Shown here one piece after another: positions 44,244 to 52,636 of a stretch of DNA of 64,000 bases. The stretch is taken from contig NZ_LWLS01000059.1 in the NCBI RefSeq assembly GCF_001905095.1, positions 1 through 64,000 of the forward strand, read 5' to 3'. The position numbers were made by a program, and so were the translations under genes. The notes under the pieces were generated by a model. It was not told where the DNA came from. It saw nothing but the letters and a program-made list of their open reading frames with translations, and made no database searches. This stretch comes from Micromonospora sp. CB01531. GTDB taxonomy: Bacteria > Actinomycetota > Actinomycetes > Mycobacteriales > Micromonosporaceae. How positions within the stretch are numbered: position 1 is the stretch's first letter; each line of letters opens with the position of its first letter.

Positions 44244-45247
44244 TCGGCGGGTGGGCCCGACGGAGCGGCGCGGCCCTGGCCGCCGCGCTGCTCGTCGCCG
44301 GTTGCGGCAGCGGACCAACGTTGAGCACGTCGGAGGAGGCGCGTGTGTTCACCAACCCGGTCGTCCGGACCGACGCCCCCGACCCGCAGGCGATCCGGGT
44401 CGGCGAGACCTGGTACCTGTTCCACACCAACAGCGGCGGCCGAAACGTTCCGGTGCTCACCTCCCCTGACCTGGTCGACTGGATCCCCGCCGGGGACGCC
44501 CTGCCCGAGCTGCCCGACTGGGCCGACACCGGGAAGACCTGGGCGCCGGAGGCGATCCAGCTCGGCCCCGACCGGTTCGTCCTCTACTACACCGTCGCGG
44601 ACCGGGCCTCCGGGCGGCAGTGCGTGGGCCGCGCGGTGGCGGCTACACCCCTCGGGCCGTACCGGGACGACTCGTCCGGGCCGCTGATCTGCCAGGCCGA
44701 CCTGGGCGGCTCGATCGACGCCAGCCCCTACCGGGACGCCGACGGCAGCCTCTGGCTGCTGTGGAAGAACGACGGCAACGCGATCGGCGTGGACACCTGG
44801 CTCTGGTCGCAACGCCTCTCCCCGGACGGGCTGCGGCTGACGGGCCGGCCGACCAGACTGCTGAAGCAGACCGAGGCGTGGGAGGGCGCGCTGGTGGAAG
44901 GACCGTTCCTGCACCGGCACGACGGCAGGCTCTACCTCTTCTTCGCCGCCAACGCCTACGACCGGGACACGTACGCCGAGGGCTACGCGGTCTGCGAGAG
45001 CCCGGCCGGGCCGTGCGTGAAGGCCCCGGAGAACCCGATCCTGAAGTCCAACGCGGTCGCCTCCGGCCCCGGGCACGCCTCGTTGGTGGAGCAGGACGGC
45101 CGCACCTGGCTGCTCTATCACGCCTGGCCGCCGGGGCAGGAGGGCAGCGTCGACCCCGGCCGCCAGGTCTGGCTGGACGAGCTCGTCTGGCAGGACGGCA
45201 GACCCGTTCTCCATGGCCCCACCGCCGAGCCCCAGCCGAGGCCCTGA
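44240..45247 (+). CDS. GH43-like secreted lipoprotein hydrolase
   Basis: 335 residues. The ATG overlaps the permease stop by four bases. A signal peptide ends in the lipobox LLVAGC at about residue 22. The five-bladed propeller pattern starts FTNPVVRTDAPDPQAIRVGETWYLF, where Asp in DAPDP is the catalytic base position, followed by TWAPEAIQLGPDRFVLYYT and ALVEGPFLHRHDGRLYLFF with the acid Glu. This is typical for GH43 arabinanases/xylosidases. Anchored outside, it would trim arabinan or arabinoxylan before import. Confidence 0.88.
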   Translation: MIGGWARRSGAALAAALLVAGCGSGPTLSTSEEARVFTNPVVRTDAPDPQAIRVGETWYLFHTNSGGRNVPVLTSPDLVDWIPAGDALPELPDWADTGKTWAPEAIQLGPDRFVLYYTVADRASGRQCVGRAVAATPLGPYRDDSSGPLICQADLGGSIDASPYRDADGSLWLLWKNDGNAIGVDTWLWSQRLSPDGLRLTGRPTRLLKQTEAWEGALVEGPFLHRHDGRLYLFFAANAYDRDTYAEGYAVCESPAGPCVKAPENPILKSNAVASGPGHASLVEQDGRTWLLYHAWPPGQEGSVDPGRQVWLDELVWQDGRPVLHGPTAEPQPRP

Positions 45248-45552
45248 CCGCGCGACCCCGTGCCTCGCGGGGCGCGGGTCAGCGGAGGGCGGGGACGTTC
45301 CCACCCCGGCACCGGGAGCGGCATTCCGATACGAAGCGTTCCCGGGAGATCACGATGAGCAGTGGGTGACCGCTCACCCTCGGGCATTCGGCCCGACCTG
45401 CGCATCGATCCGTCCTGAGGTCTTGCGCCACCTGGCGATTGATGAAATTTTCCTACCAGCGGCGAATGCTCTGCGGCGAATCTTTCCGGATGCCGCTCGG
45501 CACCCGTCGCCACCCGACACCTCCCGGAGCCCAACGAAGGGAACCGCACCGC
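45248..45552. other. Gap between the arabinose locus and the GHL10-type gene
   Basis: 305 bases with no supported gene. A possible weak stem begins the gap (GACC near 45247 to GGGTC near 45280). The AT-rich stretch TTGATGAAATTTTCC around 45438-45453 is the likeliest promoter area for the next gene; I cannot assign -35 and -10 with confidence. Confidence 0.4.
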
Positions 45553-47211
45553 ATGAAGGCAACTCGGCTCAGCGCCGCCGGGCTGGCCGTGGCGCTGCTC
45601 GGCGCACTCATCGCCGGCACCCCCGCGCGCGCCGCGGACACCGACGCCACGACCACCCCCTCGACCACCTGCACCACCGACCCGGCCACCCCGAAGCGGC
45701 AGTTCCGGGCCATGTGGATCGCCTCGGTGACCAACATCGACTGGCCCAGCAAGGCCTCCTGGACCGCGCCGGACCAGGTCGCCAAGCAGAAGGCCGAGTA
45801 CCTGGGCTGGCTCGACCTGGCCCAGCAGCTCAACCACAACGCCGTCGTCGTCCAGGTCCGCCCGACGGCGGACGCGTTCTGGCCCTCGCCGGTGGAGCCC
45901 TGGTCGGAGTACCTGACCGGGGTACGCGGCCAGGACCCGGGCTGGGACCCGCTGGCCTTCCTCGTCGAGGAGTCGCACAAGCGGAACCTGGAGTTCCACG
46001 CCTGGTTCAACCCGTACCGGGTCTCCATGCCGGCGCCGGGCGGCGCCGGCGCCGACCTGTCGAAGCTCGCCCCCAACTCGCCGGCCCGGCAGCACCCCGA
46101 CTGGGTGTTCGCCTACCCGCCGGCCGGGGTCGCCGGCAGCCGGCTCTACTACAACCCCGGCATCCCCGAGGTCCGCGAGTTCGTCCAGACCGCGATGATG
46201 GACGCGGTCAACCGGTACGACATCGACGGCGTGCACTTCGACGACTACTTCTACCCGTACCCGAGCGGCACCTACCAGTACCCGGACGACGCCACCTTCG
46301 CGCAGTACAACCGGGGCTTCACCAACCAGGCCGACTGGCGGCGGGACAACATCAACCTGCTCATCCAGGAGATGAACGCCAAGATCAAGGCGGTCAAGCC
46401 GTGGGTGAAGTTCGGTGTCAGCCCGTTCGGCATCTGGCGCAACAAGTCGGCCGACCCGAACGGCTCGGACACCACCGGCTCGCAGTCGTACGACATCATC
46501 TCCGCCGACACCCGTAAGTGGATCAAGGAGGAGTGGATCGACTACGTGGTGCCGCAGCTCTACTGGTACATCGGCCAGTACCCGGCCGCCGACTACGCCC
46601 GGCTGGTGCCGTGGTGGGCCGAGCAGGTGCGCGGCACCAAGGTGCAGCTCTACATCGGCCAGGCCGACTACAAGAGCGGTGACCCCGCGTACGGGTCGTT
46701 CTGGATGAACCCGGACGAGCTGTCGAACCACCTGACGCTCAACCGGTCGTACCCGGAGGTGCTCGGCAACGTGCACTTCTCGGCGGTGCAGGTGAAGGCC
46801 AACCGGCTCGACGCCACCGACCGCTACGCCGCCGACCACTACTCCCGTCCGGCGCTGGTGCCGGCGATGGCGCAGCTGCCGGCCAAGCCGCTGCTCTTCC
46901 CGGTGATCACCGGCGCCGACCGGCAGGCCGACGGGGTGCACCTGACCTGGCGGCAGCCGGCGGACGGCAACGGCCCGTTCGGCACCGCCACCTCGTACGC
47001 CGTCTACCGGTTCGACGGCACCGGGAAGGCCGAGGCGTGCGCCTTCGCCGACGCGTCCCACCTGGTGGCGACCGTCCGGGGCACCGGCGGTGCCGTGCAG
47101 TCCTGGGTGGACGCCGACGCGGCGGCCGGCCAGAGCTACACGTACTACGTGACCGCGCTCGACCGGGTCTGGAACGAGGGCCCGGCCAGCCCGGCGCGCG
47201 TCGTGCGCTGA
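45553..47211 (+). CDS. Secreted GHL10-type glycoside hydrolase-like protein
   Basis: 552 residues from ATG 45553. A signal peptide (LSAAGLAVALLGALIAGTPARAADT) precedes a TIM-barrel domain of the PF02638 (glycosyl hydrolase-like 10) type: FRAMWIASVTNIDWPSK, NAVVVQVRPTADAFWPS, LEFHAWFNPYRVS, YDIDGVHFDDYFYPYP and VKFGVSPFGIWRNK. The C-terminal 90 residues resemble a fibronectin type III domain (DGVHLTWRQPADGNGPFGTATSYAVYR). Members act on cell wall glycans or peptidoglycan-derived sugars. The upstream part of the open frame lacks a start signal. A terminator follows. Confidence 0.88.
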   Translation: MKATRLSAAGLAVALLGALIAGTPARAADTDATTTPSTTCTTDPATPKRQFRAMWIASVTNIDWPSKASWTAPDQVAKQKAEYLGWLDLAQQLNHNAVVVQVRPTADAFWPSPVEPWSEYLTGVRGQDPGWDPLAFLVEESHKRNLEFHAWFNPYRVSMPAPGGAGADLSKLAPNSPARQHPDWVFAYPPAGVAGSRLYYNPGIPEVREFVQTAMMDAVNRYDIDGVHFDDYFYPYPSGTYQYPDDATFAQYNRGFTNQADWRRDNINLLIQEMNAKIKAVKPWVKFGVSPFGIWRNKSADPNGSDTTGSQSYDIISADTRKWIKEEWIDYVVPQLYWYIGQYPAADYARLVPWWAEQVRGTKVQLYIGQADYKSGDPAYGSFWMNPDELSNHLTLNRSYPEVLGNVHFSAVQVKANRLDATDRYAADHYSRPALVPAMAQLPAKPLLFPVITGADRQADGVHLTWRQPADGNGPFGTATSYAVYRFDGTGKAEACAFADASHLVATVRGTGGAVQSWVDADAAAGQSYTYYVTALDRVWNEGPASPARVVR

Positions 47212-47221
47212 CCCACCTCGG

Positions 47222-47253
47222 ATGCCCCCGGCCGCCCCGGCGACCGGGGGCAT
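47222..47253. terminator. Hairpin terminator of the GHL10-type gene
   Basis: A ten-base stem, ATGCCCCCGG with CCGGGGGCAT, and a 12-base loop. It is followed by TCGTCTGTTT, a rare partial T-rich tail for this genome. Confidence 0.7.
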
Positions 47254-47260
47254 TCGTCTG

Positions 47261-47289
47261 TTTCGACGTATGTCACCAAACCGTAGCCT
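47261..47289 (+). promoter_or_regulatory. Candidate promoter of the phospholipase gene
   Basis: TTTCGA (47261-47266) and TAGCCT (47284-47289) are separated by 17 bases and lie about 85 bases upstream of the GTG. It starts directly after the previous terminator. By-eye prediction. Confidence 0.35.
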
Positions 47290-47375
47290 GGCCGCCGTTG
47301 CCCACCCATCGATGAATGTCGACACTTGGTGATCACCCGGCTCCTTGTCCCAAGCCTCGACCCGCGGAGGATCCC

Positions 47376-47918
47376 GTGTCCCGACGCCTCGTCACCGTCC
47401 TCGCTTCCGGCGCGTTCGCACTGCTCACCGCCCTCGGTGTCGCCTCGCCCGCGCAGGCCGCCGTGAGCCGTGAGCAGAAGCTCAGCGTGCTGTCGAGCTG
47501 GACCCAGACCAGTGCCACCAGCTACAACGCCTGGAACGCCGGCCGGCTGAACAAGGCCGCCTGGTCCGCGTACGCCTTCGACTGGTCGACCGACTACTGC
47601 TCGTCCAGCCCGGACAACCCGCTCGGCTTCAACTTCAGCCTCTCCTGCTACCGGCACGACTTCGGCTACCGGAACCACAAGGCGATGGGTGTCTTCCCGG
47701 CCAACAAGGCGCGCCTCGACAGCGCCTTCTACGAGGACCTCAAGCGGGTCTGCGCCACGTACAACGCGGTCGTCCGGCTGGCCTGCTACAGCCTGGCCTG
47801 GACCTACTACGAGGCGGTCAGCATCTTCGGCTCCGTGGCCGCCGTCCGGCAGGCCGACCTCGACCGCGCCGCCCGGATCAAGGCCGACGCCGAGCGCCGC
47901 GCCGCCCTCCGCTCCTGA
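47376..47918 (+). CDS. Secreted prokaryotic phospholipase A2
   Basis: 180 residues from GTG 47376, with GGAGG about six bases upstream. A signal peptide (LVTVLASGAFALLTALGVASPAQAA) gives a mature protein of about 150 residues. The catalytic region is DYCSSSPDNPLGFNFSLSCYRHDFGYRN, where His-Asp in CYRHDFGY is the PLA2 dyad, and cysteines fit the two disulphides of the actinobacterial family (as in Streptomyces violaceoruber PLA2). It hydrolyses the sn-2 ester of phospholipids in a Ca-dependent way. Confidence 0.93.
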   Translation: MSRRLVTVLASGAFALLTALGVASPAQAAVSREQKLSVLSSWTQTSATSYNAWNAGRLNKAAWSAYAFDWSTDYCSSSPDNPLGFNFSLSCYRHDFGYRNHKAMGVFPANKARLDSAFYEDLKRVCATYNAVVRLACYSLAWTYYEAVSIFGSVAAVRQADLDRAARIKADAERRAALRS

Positions 47919-47938
47919 CCTCCTGACCCCGCCCCGGC

Positions 47939-47998
47939 GGATCAAGAAGTTCGCGTCGCCGCCCGCCGGACATCCCGACGCGAACTTCTTGATCAACC
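47939..47998. repeat. Inverted repeat, variant of the GTTGATCA family, copy 3
   Basis: Arms GGATCAAGAAGTTCGCGTCG and CGACGCGAACTTCTTGATCAACC enclose 17 bases. The right arm read in reverse, GTTGATCAAGAAGTT, matches the GTTGATCATGAGGTT arm of the other copies at 13 of 15 bases, and the left arm carries matching changes, so pairing is preserved. It lies between convergent genes and overlaps the stop codon of the large ATPase gene. Confidence 0.8.
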
Positions 47999-50785
47999 CG
48001 CGGTGGAGCGGCGCGGCGACGGGGAGGAGGAGCGGGTGGGGGCGGTGAAGCGGGGGGAATCGGGGGCGAGGTCGGGGTGGTCGACGCCGAGGGCCAGGGC
48101 GGCCGCCTCCTCCAGGGCCAGCTCGCCGCCCGCGCCGTACGCGGTGTCGAACGCCGCGTCGCCGAGCGTCCGGCGCAGCTCCGCCTGCCGGGCCAGCCAG
48201 TACGGCCCGTAGATGCCGGGGGTGACCCGCAGGTTCGCCCGGGTGGCCTGGGCCGCACCGAAGAGCCGGGCCGCGGTCACCGGGTCCCCGCCCAGCGCGC
48301 AGCGCACCGCGATCGCGTTCACCGTGTCGCAGGCCCGGCCCAGGTAGCCGTGGTTCATCCGGGAGCGGAGCGCCACCAGCAGGTGTTCGTGCGCGGCGAC
48401 CAGGTCGTCCCGGGCCAGCGCCACCATGCCGAGGAGCATGTCCACCGAGCGGCGCCCCCGCTCGACCGGGCGGGCCGCCTCGACCGGGCGGGCCGCGCCG
48501 AGCAACTCGGCCGCCTCGTCCAGCGCGCCCCGGCGCCAGAGCAGCTCGGCGAGGTTGTAGATGGCGTGCAGGGCGTCGGAGACCACGTCCTGCGCGTAGG
48601 CCCAGTCGATCACCTCGCGGCAGACCCGTTCCGCCTCCACGAACTGTCCCATGTCGACCAGCGGCGCGGCCCGGCCCGCCAGCACCCGGGCGAGCAGCCC
48701 CAGGTCGCCGGCCTGCCGGGCGGCCGCCTCGGCCCGCTGCGAGTAGCGCAGCTCCTCGGCGAACTCACCGTCCGCGCCGCCGTGCAGCGAGTGCAGGTGG
48801 TACGCCGCGGCCAGCTCCGCCTCCGGGATCACCTCGCCGGTCTCGGCGATCCGGCCGTACAGCCGGAACAGCCAGAGCCGCCCCTCCCGGGCCAGCCCCC
48901 GCTCCCGCCACCACTGGTCCAGCATGCCGGCCAGCCGCAGCCCGGTGCGGGCGCTGCCGCCGGTGGCGCACCAGCGCAGCGCGGCCCGCAGCTCTGCGGC
49001 GAGCGGGTCGAGCGCGTACAGGGAGAGGGTGACCGGGTGGCCGTCCGAACCCAGGTGGGCGCGTTGCAGGGTGTGGCTGCACCAGGCGACGTGCCGGTCC
49101 CGGGCGGTCTGCTCCTCGCCGGCCTCCACCAGCCGCCGGGCCGCGTACGCCCGGATCGGGTCGAGCATCCGGTAGGTGCTGCCCGAGGCGTGCGGCTCGG
49201 CCAGCACCATGGACTTGTCCACCAGCACTGAGAGCGGGTCGAGCGGATCCTCGTCGAGCAGCCACTGCACGGTCGGCAGGTCCACCCGGCCGGCGAAGAC
49301 CGCCAGCCAGCGCAGCAACCGGGCCGAGCGCGCCCCGAGCGTCCGGTACGACCAGGTGACCGTGGCCTGCATGGTCAGGTGCCGTTCGGCGGCCGAGCGG
49401 TGCACCGCGCGGGTCGCCGGTGCGAGCGGATCGCCCCCAGCCGCCACCGGGTCCTGGTTGCCGCTCCAACCGGGCTCCCCCGCCGGGGGCGGCTCCGGCT
49501 TCTCCCGCCCGGCGTCCAACGTGGCCAGCATGTCGTCGAGACGCTCGGCGAGCTGCCCGGCGGAGAGCACCCGCAGCCGCGCCGCCGCCAACTCGATGGC
49601 GAGCGGCAGTCCGTCCAGCCGGCGTACCACCCGGCGCAGGTCGACCTGCTCGGTGGGATCCGGCGCCCGGCCGCCCCGGGCCGCCGCCGTCCGGTCCAGC
49701 AGCAGGGCCACCCCGTCGCTCTCCCCGCCGTCCGGGCGGGGCTCCACCGAGAGCGGCGGGATCCGCCACACCGCCTCACCGGGGAGGCCGAACGACTCCC
49801 GGCTGGTGGCGAGCACCCGGACGTCCCGGGCGCCGGCCAGCAGTCGGGAGATCACCGCGGCCGAGGCCGCCGGCTGGGCGTCGCAGGTATCCAGCACGAC
49901 CAGCATCCGGCGGGCGGCCGCGTACTCCACCAGGGTGTCCACCATCGGGCGGCCGGGCTCCGGGCGGAGCCCGAGCACCGCGGCGATCTCGAACGCGACG
50001 AGGCCCGGGTCGGTCACCGCGGCAATGTCGACGAACCACACCCCGTCCGGGTACGCCTCGACGACCCCGCCGGCCAGCTCCACCGCCAGCCGCGTCTTGC
50101 CGGCACCGCCCGCGCCCAGCACGGTCACCACGCGGTACGTCTCGACCAGTCGCTTCAGCTCGCCGCGTTCCACCTCCCGCCCGACGAACGAGGTGACCTG
50201 GGTGGGCAGGTTGTGCGGCACCGCGTCGGCGGTACGCGGCCGGGGGAAACTCCGCTCCAGGCCGGGCGCCACCAGCTGGAACAGCCGCTCCCGGTCGTCG
50301 AAGCCGCGCAGCCGGTGCAGCCCGAGGTCCAACAGGGACGCTCTGTCCGGCAGCGGATCGGCGTGCCGGGCGGTCACCCCCGAGCAGAGAACCTGTCCAC
50401 CGTGGGCGGCGGCGGCCACCCGGGCGGCCCGGTGCACCTCCGGGCTGGCGTACTCGCCGTCGCGGGGTTCCACGTATCCGGTGTGCAGGCCCATCCGGAC
50501 CCGCGGCGCGGCTTCGGGGGTGGGCCAGTCGTGGCTGGCCAGGGCCAGTTGCGCGGTCAGGCAGGCGGTGACCGCCGCGGCCGCGTTCGGGAAGGCGAGG
50601 AAGAACGAGTCCCCCTCGGTCAGCAGCTCCGCCCCGTCGGCCAGCGTGTGGCGCAGCAGCCGACGGTGTTCCCGCAGCACCGCGGGGTAGCCCGGACCGA
50701 GCAGCTGGGCCAGCCGGGTGGAGCCCTCGATGTCGGTGAACACGAAGGTCACCCATCCGCTCGGGAGGTCGATCCGTGGCGACAT
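47993..50785 (-). CDS. Adenylate/guanylate cyclase-domain ATPase regulator
   Basis: 930 residues from ATG 50785, with GGAGG eight bases upstream. Residues about 8-175 are a class III cyclase-type domain (VTFVFTDIEGSTRLAQLLG, GDSFFLAFPNAAAAV, RMGLHTGY), with substitutions that cast doubt on activity. An NB-ARC/LuxR-type ATPase follows: VTVLGAGGAGKTRLAVEL and RRMLVVLDTCDA, then LPLAIELAAARLRVLS. The last 450 residues are TPR-like helices. Proteins of this type are common in actinobacteria as signal-dependent regulators. Unlike LuxR-type relatives it lacks a DNA-binding domain. The stop lies in a repeat hairpin. Confidence 0.87.
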   Translation of the reverse strand: MSPRIDLPSGWVTFVFTDIEGSTRLAQLLGPGYPAVLREHRRLLRHTLADGAELLTEGDSFFLAFPNAAAAVTACLTAQLALASHDWPTPEAAPRVRMGLHTGYVEPRDGEYASPEVHRAARVAAAAHGGQVLCSGVTARHADPLPDRASLLDLGLHRLRGFDDRERLFQLVAPGLERSFPRPRTADAVPHNLPTQVTSFVGREVERGELKRLVETYRVVTVLGAGGAGKTRLAVELAGGVVEAYPDGVWFVDIAAVTDPGLVAFEIAAVLGLRPEPGRPMVDTLVEYAAARRMLVVLDTCDAQPAASAAVISRLLAGARDVRVLATSRESFGLPGEAVWRIPPLSVEPRPDGGESDGVALLLDRTAAARGGRAPDPTEQVDLRRVVRRLDGLPLAIELAAARLRVLSAGQLAERLDDMLATLDAGREKPEPPPAGEPGWSGNQDPVAAGGDPLAPATRAVHRSAAERHLTMQATVTWSYRTLGARSARLLRWLAVFAGRVDLPTVQWLLDEDPLDPLSVLVDKSMVLAEPHASGSTYRMLDPIRAYAARRLVEAGEEQTARDRHVAWCSHTLQRAHLGSDGHPVTLSLYALDPLAAELRAALRWCATGGSARTGLRLAGMLDQWWRERGLAREGRLWLFRLYGRIAETGEVIPEAELAAAYHLHSLHGGADGEFAEELRYSQRAEAAARQAGDLGLLARVLAGRAAPLVDMGQFVEAERVCREVIDWAYAQDVVSDALHAIYNLAELLWRRGALDEAAELLGAARPVEAARPVERGRRSVDMLLGMVALARDDLVAAHEHLLVALRSRMNHGYLGRACDTVNAIAVRCALGGDPVTAARLFGAAQATRANLRVTPGIYGPYWLARQAELRRTLGDAAFDTAYGAGGELALEEAAALALGVDHPDLAPDSPRFTAPTRSSSPSPRRSTAG

Positions 50786-50941
50786 GCGTGGAACCTCCGC
50801 CCCGTGACGTCGGGCTCCATGCTGCCCTATGATCGGGCGATCACGCATCGTGAGAACGGTCGGGCAGCATCCGACCAAGGTCCCACCGAGTGTGGGCCCG
50901 GCAGCACGGCCGGATCGACCGGCGAGACGAGGTCGCCGGAG

Positions 50942-51163
50942 TCAGCAGCCGCAGGCGCCGCCGCAGCAGCCCCCACCGGCCGGGGCGGACGCCCCGCCGA
51001 CCGGGCCGGCGCCACCGCGGCCGGTGACCGCGACGGTCGACAGCAGCTTCACGGTGTCGGCGTGTCCCTGCGGGCAGGATGCCGGCTGGCCGGCCTCGGC
51101 CATCGGCCGGTTGACCTCGAAGGTGTCGCCGCAGGCGCGGCAGCGGAACTCGTACCGGGGCAT
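50942..51163 (-). CDS. FmdB-like zinc ribbon protein
   Basis: A 73-residue protein. The ribbon starts MPRYEFRCRACGDTFEVNRP, with CRAC as the first cysteine pair and CPQGH as the second, where His replaces the last Cys. This is the FmdB/CxxC-CxxC putative regulatory family. A Gly-rich linker leads to a striking C-terminus, GGGCCGGACGC, which adds four cysteines. Such tails are frequent in actinobacterial members. It is divergent from the transglycosylase gene. The function is unknown; zinc binding is likely. Confidence 0.85.
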   Translation of the reverse strand: MPRYEFRCRACGDTFEVNRPMAEAGQPASCPQGHADTVKLLSTVAVTGRGGAGPVGGASAPAGGGCCGGACGC

Positions 51164-51184
51164 GCCACCAGCGTACGACCGGGT

Positions 51185-51213
51185 CTGACGTTCCGGCGGG
51201 CATGGGTGATACT
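51185..51213 (+). promoter_or_regulatory. Promoter of the lytic transglycosylase gene, leaderless
   Basis: CTGACG (51185-51190) and GATACT (51208-51213) are 17 bases apart and resemble -35 and -10 boxes. The GTG at 51220 falls seven bases after the -10, where transcription should start. This argues for a leaderless mRNA starting at 51220 rather than the ATG at 51202, which lies inside the promoter. Confidence 0.5.
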
Positions 51214-51219
51214 CGACGG

Positions 51220-52566
51220 GTGGTGGACGGCGAGGAGCGATCGAAGGTTCGACCCCTGCGACCGGCCGTACCGCCCGACGGGGCGGCCGGGCCGGTTCCC
51301 GTGCCCCGCCCCCGGCCGGCCACGGAGCCGGGTTCCACCGGCACCGCCGCCGGGAGCACCCACCAGCCGGAGTCGCCCCCGGCCGACGCCCCCGACACGA
51401 AGCCGCAGTCGACGGCCGACACCGCGGCCAGCACGAAGGCCGGGCCCACCCCGGCGGACGCCCCCGACGTCAAGCCGCAGCCGACCCCGACGGGCGCGAA
51501 GCCGGAGTCGGCCTCGGCCGACACCACCGCCACGAAGGCGGAGCCGACCTCGCCCGACGCGGCCACGAAGGCGGAGCCGGCCCCGGCCGACGCCACCACC
51601 GCGGGCAGCCCCGACCCGAAGACCGGCGGTCGGCGGCGGATGCCGTTCGCGCACGCGGTCCGGATGCCGCCCCGACGAATCGCCGTCGGCGCGGCCCGGG
51701 CCACCCGGGACTGGTCGCGCCGCCCCAGCGGGCGCACCACGGTGCTCGGTATCTTCCTGCTCCTCTTGGTCGCGGGCACCGCGACGGCCGGCGCGCTGCT
51801 GGTGCCCGCGGCCGTACGCAAACCGCAGCCGGTCGCCGTCGACGCCACCGCGACCGCGCCGGCCGACGGCGTACCCCAGGGCGGCGTGGCGCCCGGCGGC
51901 GCCGGCCTGCCCCCGGGGCTGCCCGGCGCGACCGGCCAGCCGACCGGGGCGCCACCCGGCGTCGGGCAGCCGACCGGACCGGCACTGACCGGCCGCCCGG
52001 CCGACGCGCTGGCCGCCTGGGCCCAGCGGGTCAGCCGGACGACCGGCATCCCGGTGGTCGCGTTGCAGGCGTACGGCTACGCCCAGCTGGTGCTCGAACA
52101 GACCCACCGGAGCTGCCAGCTCAGCTGGACCACGCTGGCCGCGATCGGCTACGTCGAGTCCCGGCACGGTGCGGCCAACGGCGCCACCCTGCAGCCGGAC
52201 GGGGTCGCCTCGCCCAACATCCTCGGCGACCTGCTCGACGGGCAGGGCGGGCGGTCCCGGATCACCGACACCGACCGGGGCGTGCTCGACGGCAACACCG
52301 TCTACGACCGGGCGCTCGGCCCGATGCAGTTCATCCCGAGCACCTGGCAGGAGGTCGGCGCGGACGCCGACAACGACGGCGTCAAGAACCCGCACGACAT
52401 CGACGACGCCGCCCTGGCCGCCGGCCAGTACCTGTGCAAGGGCGGCCGGAACATGACCATCCCGGGCGACTGGTGGAACGCCATCCTCTCCTACAACGAC
52501 GTGCGCCGGTACGCCCAGGACGTCTTCAACAAGGCGAACGAGTACGGACGGCTGAGCGGTACGTGA
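51220..52566 (+). CDS. Membrane-anchored lytic murein transglycosylase
   Basis: 448 residues from GTG 51220; ATG 51202 and GTG 51223 are alternatives. A 130-residue Pro/Thr/Ala-rich cytoplasmic region contains several repeats of the type PADAPDxKPQ. One membrane segment (VLGIFLLLLVAGTATAGALLVPAAV) follows, then a Pro/Gly linker and a transglycosylase domain from about 275: YGYAQLVLEQTHRSCQLSWTTLAAIGYVESRHG, with Glu in YVESRHG as the catalytic acid, and RALGPMQFIPSTW. It should cleave peptidoglycan strands outside the cell. Divergent from the FmdB-like gene. Confidence 0.9.
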   Translation: MVDGEERSKVRPLRPAVPPDGAAGPVPVPRPRPATEPGSTGTAAGSTHQPESPPADAPDTKPQSTADTAASTKAGPTPADAPDVKPQPTPTGAKPESASADTTATKAEPTSPDAATKAEPAPADATTAGSPDPKTGGRRRMPFAHAVRMPPRRIAVGAARATRDWSRRPSGRTTVLGIFLLLLVAGTATAGALLVPAAVRKPQPVAVDATATAPADGVPQGGVAPGGAGLPPGLPGATGQPTGAPPGVGQPTGPALTGRPADALAAWAQRVSRTTGIPVVALQAYGYAQLVLEQTHRSCQLSWTTLAAIGYVESRHGAANGATLQPDGVASPNILGDLLDGQGGRSRITDTDRGVLDGNTVYDRALGPMQFIPSTWQEVGADADNDGVKNPHDIDDAALAAGQYLCKGGRNMTIPGDWWNAILSYNDVRRYAQDVFNKANEYGRLSGT

Positions 52567-52636
52567 CGTAACCGGTTGCGTACATTTCGAGAACTGGACC
52601 CTTCCCCCGGGCAGCCGTTCCCGGCAAGCTAGACGG

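Noticed and set aside
51240..51262. Sequence resembling a tRNA T-loop (GGTTCGACCCC)
   Set aside because: It lies inside the transglycosylase coding region, and no acceptor stem, D-arm or anticodon arm can be built around it.
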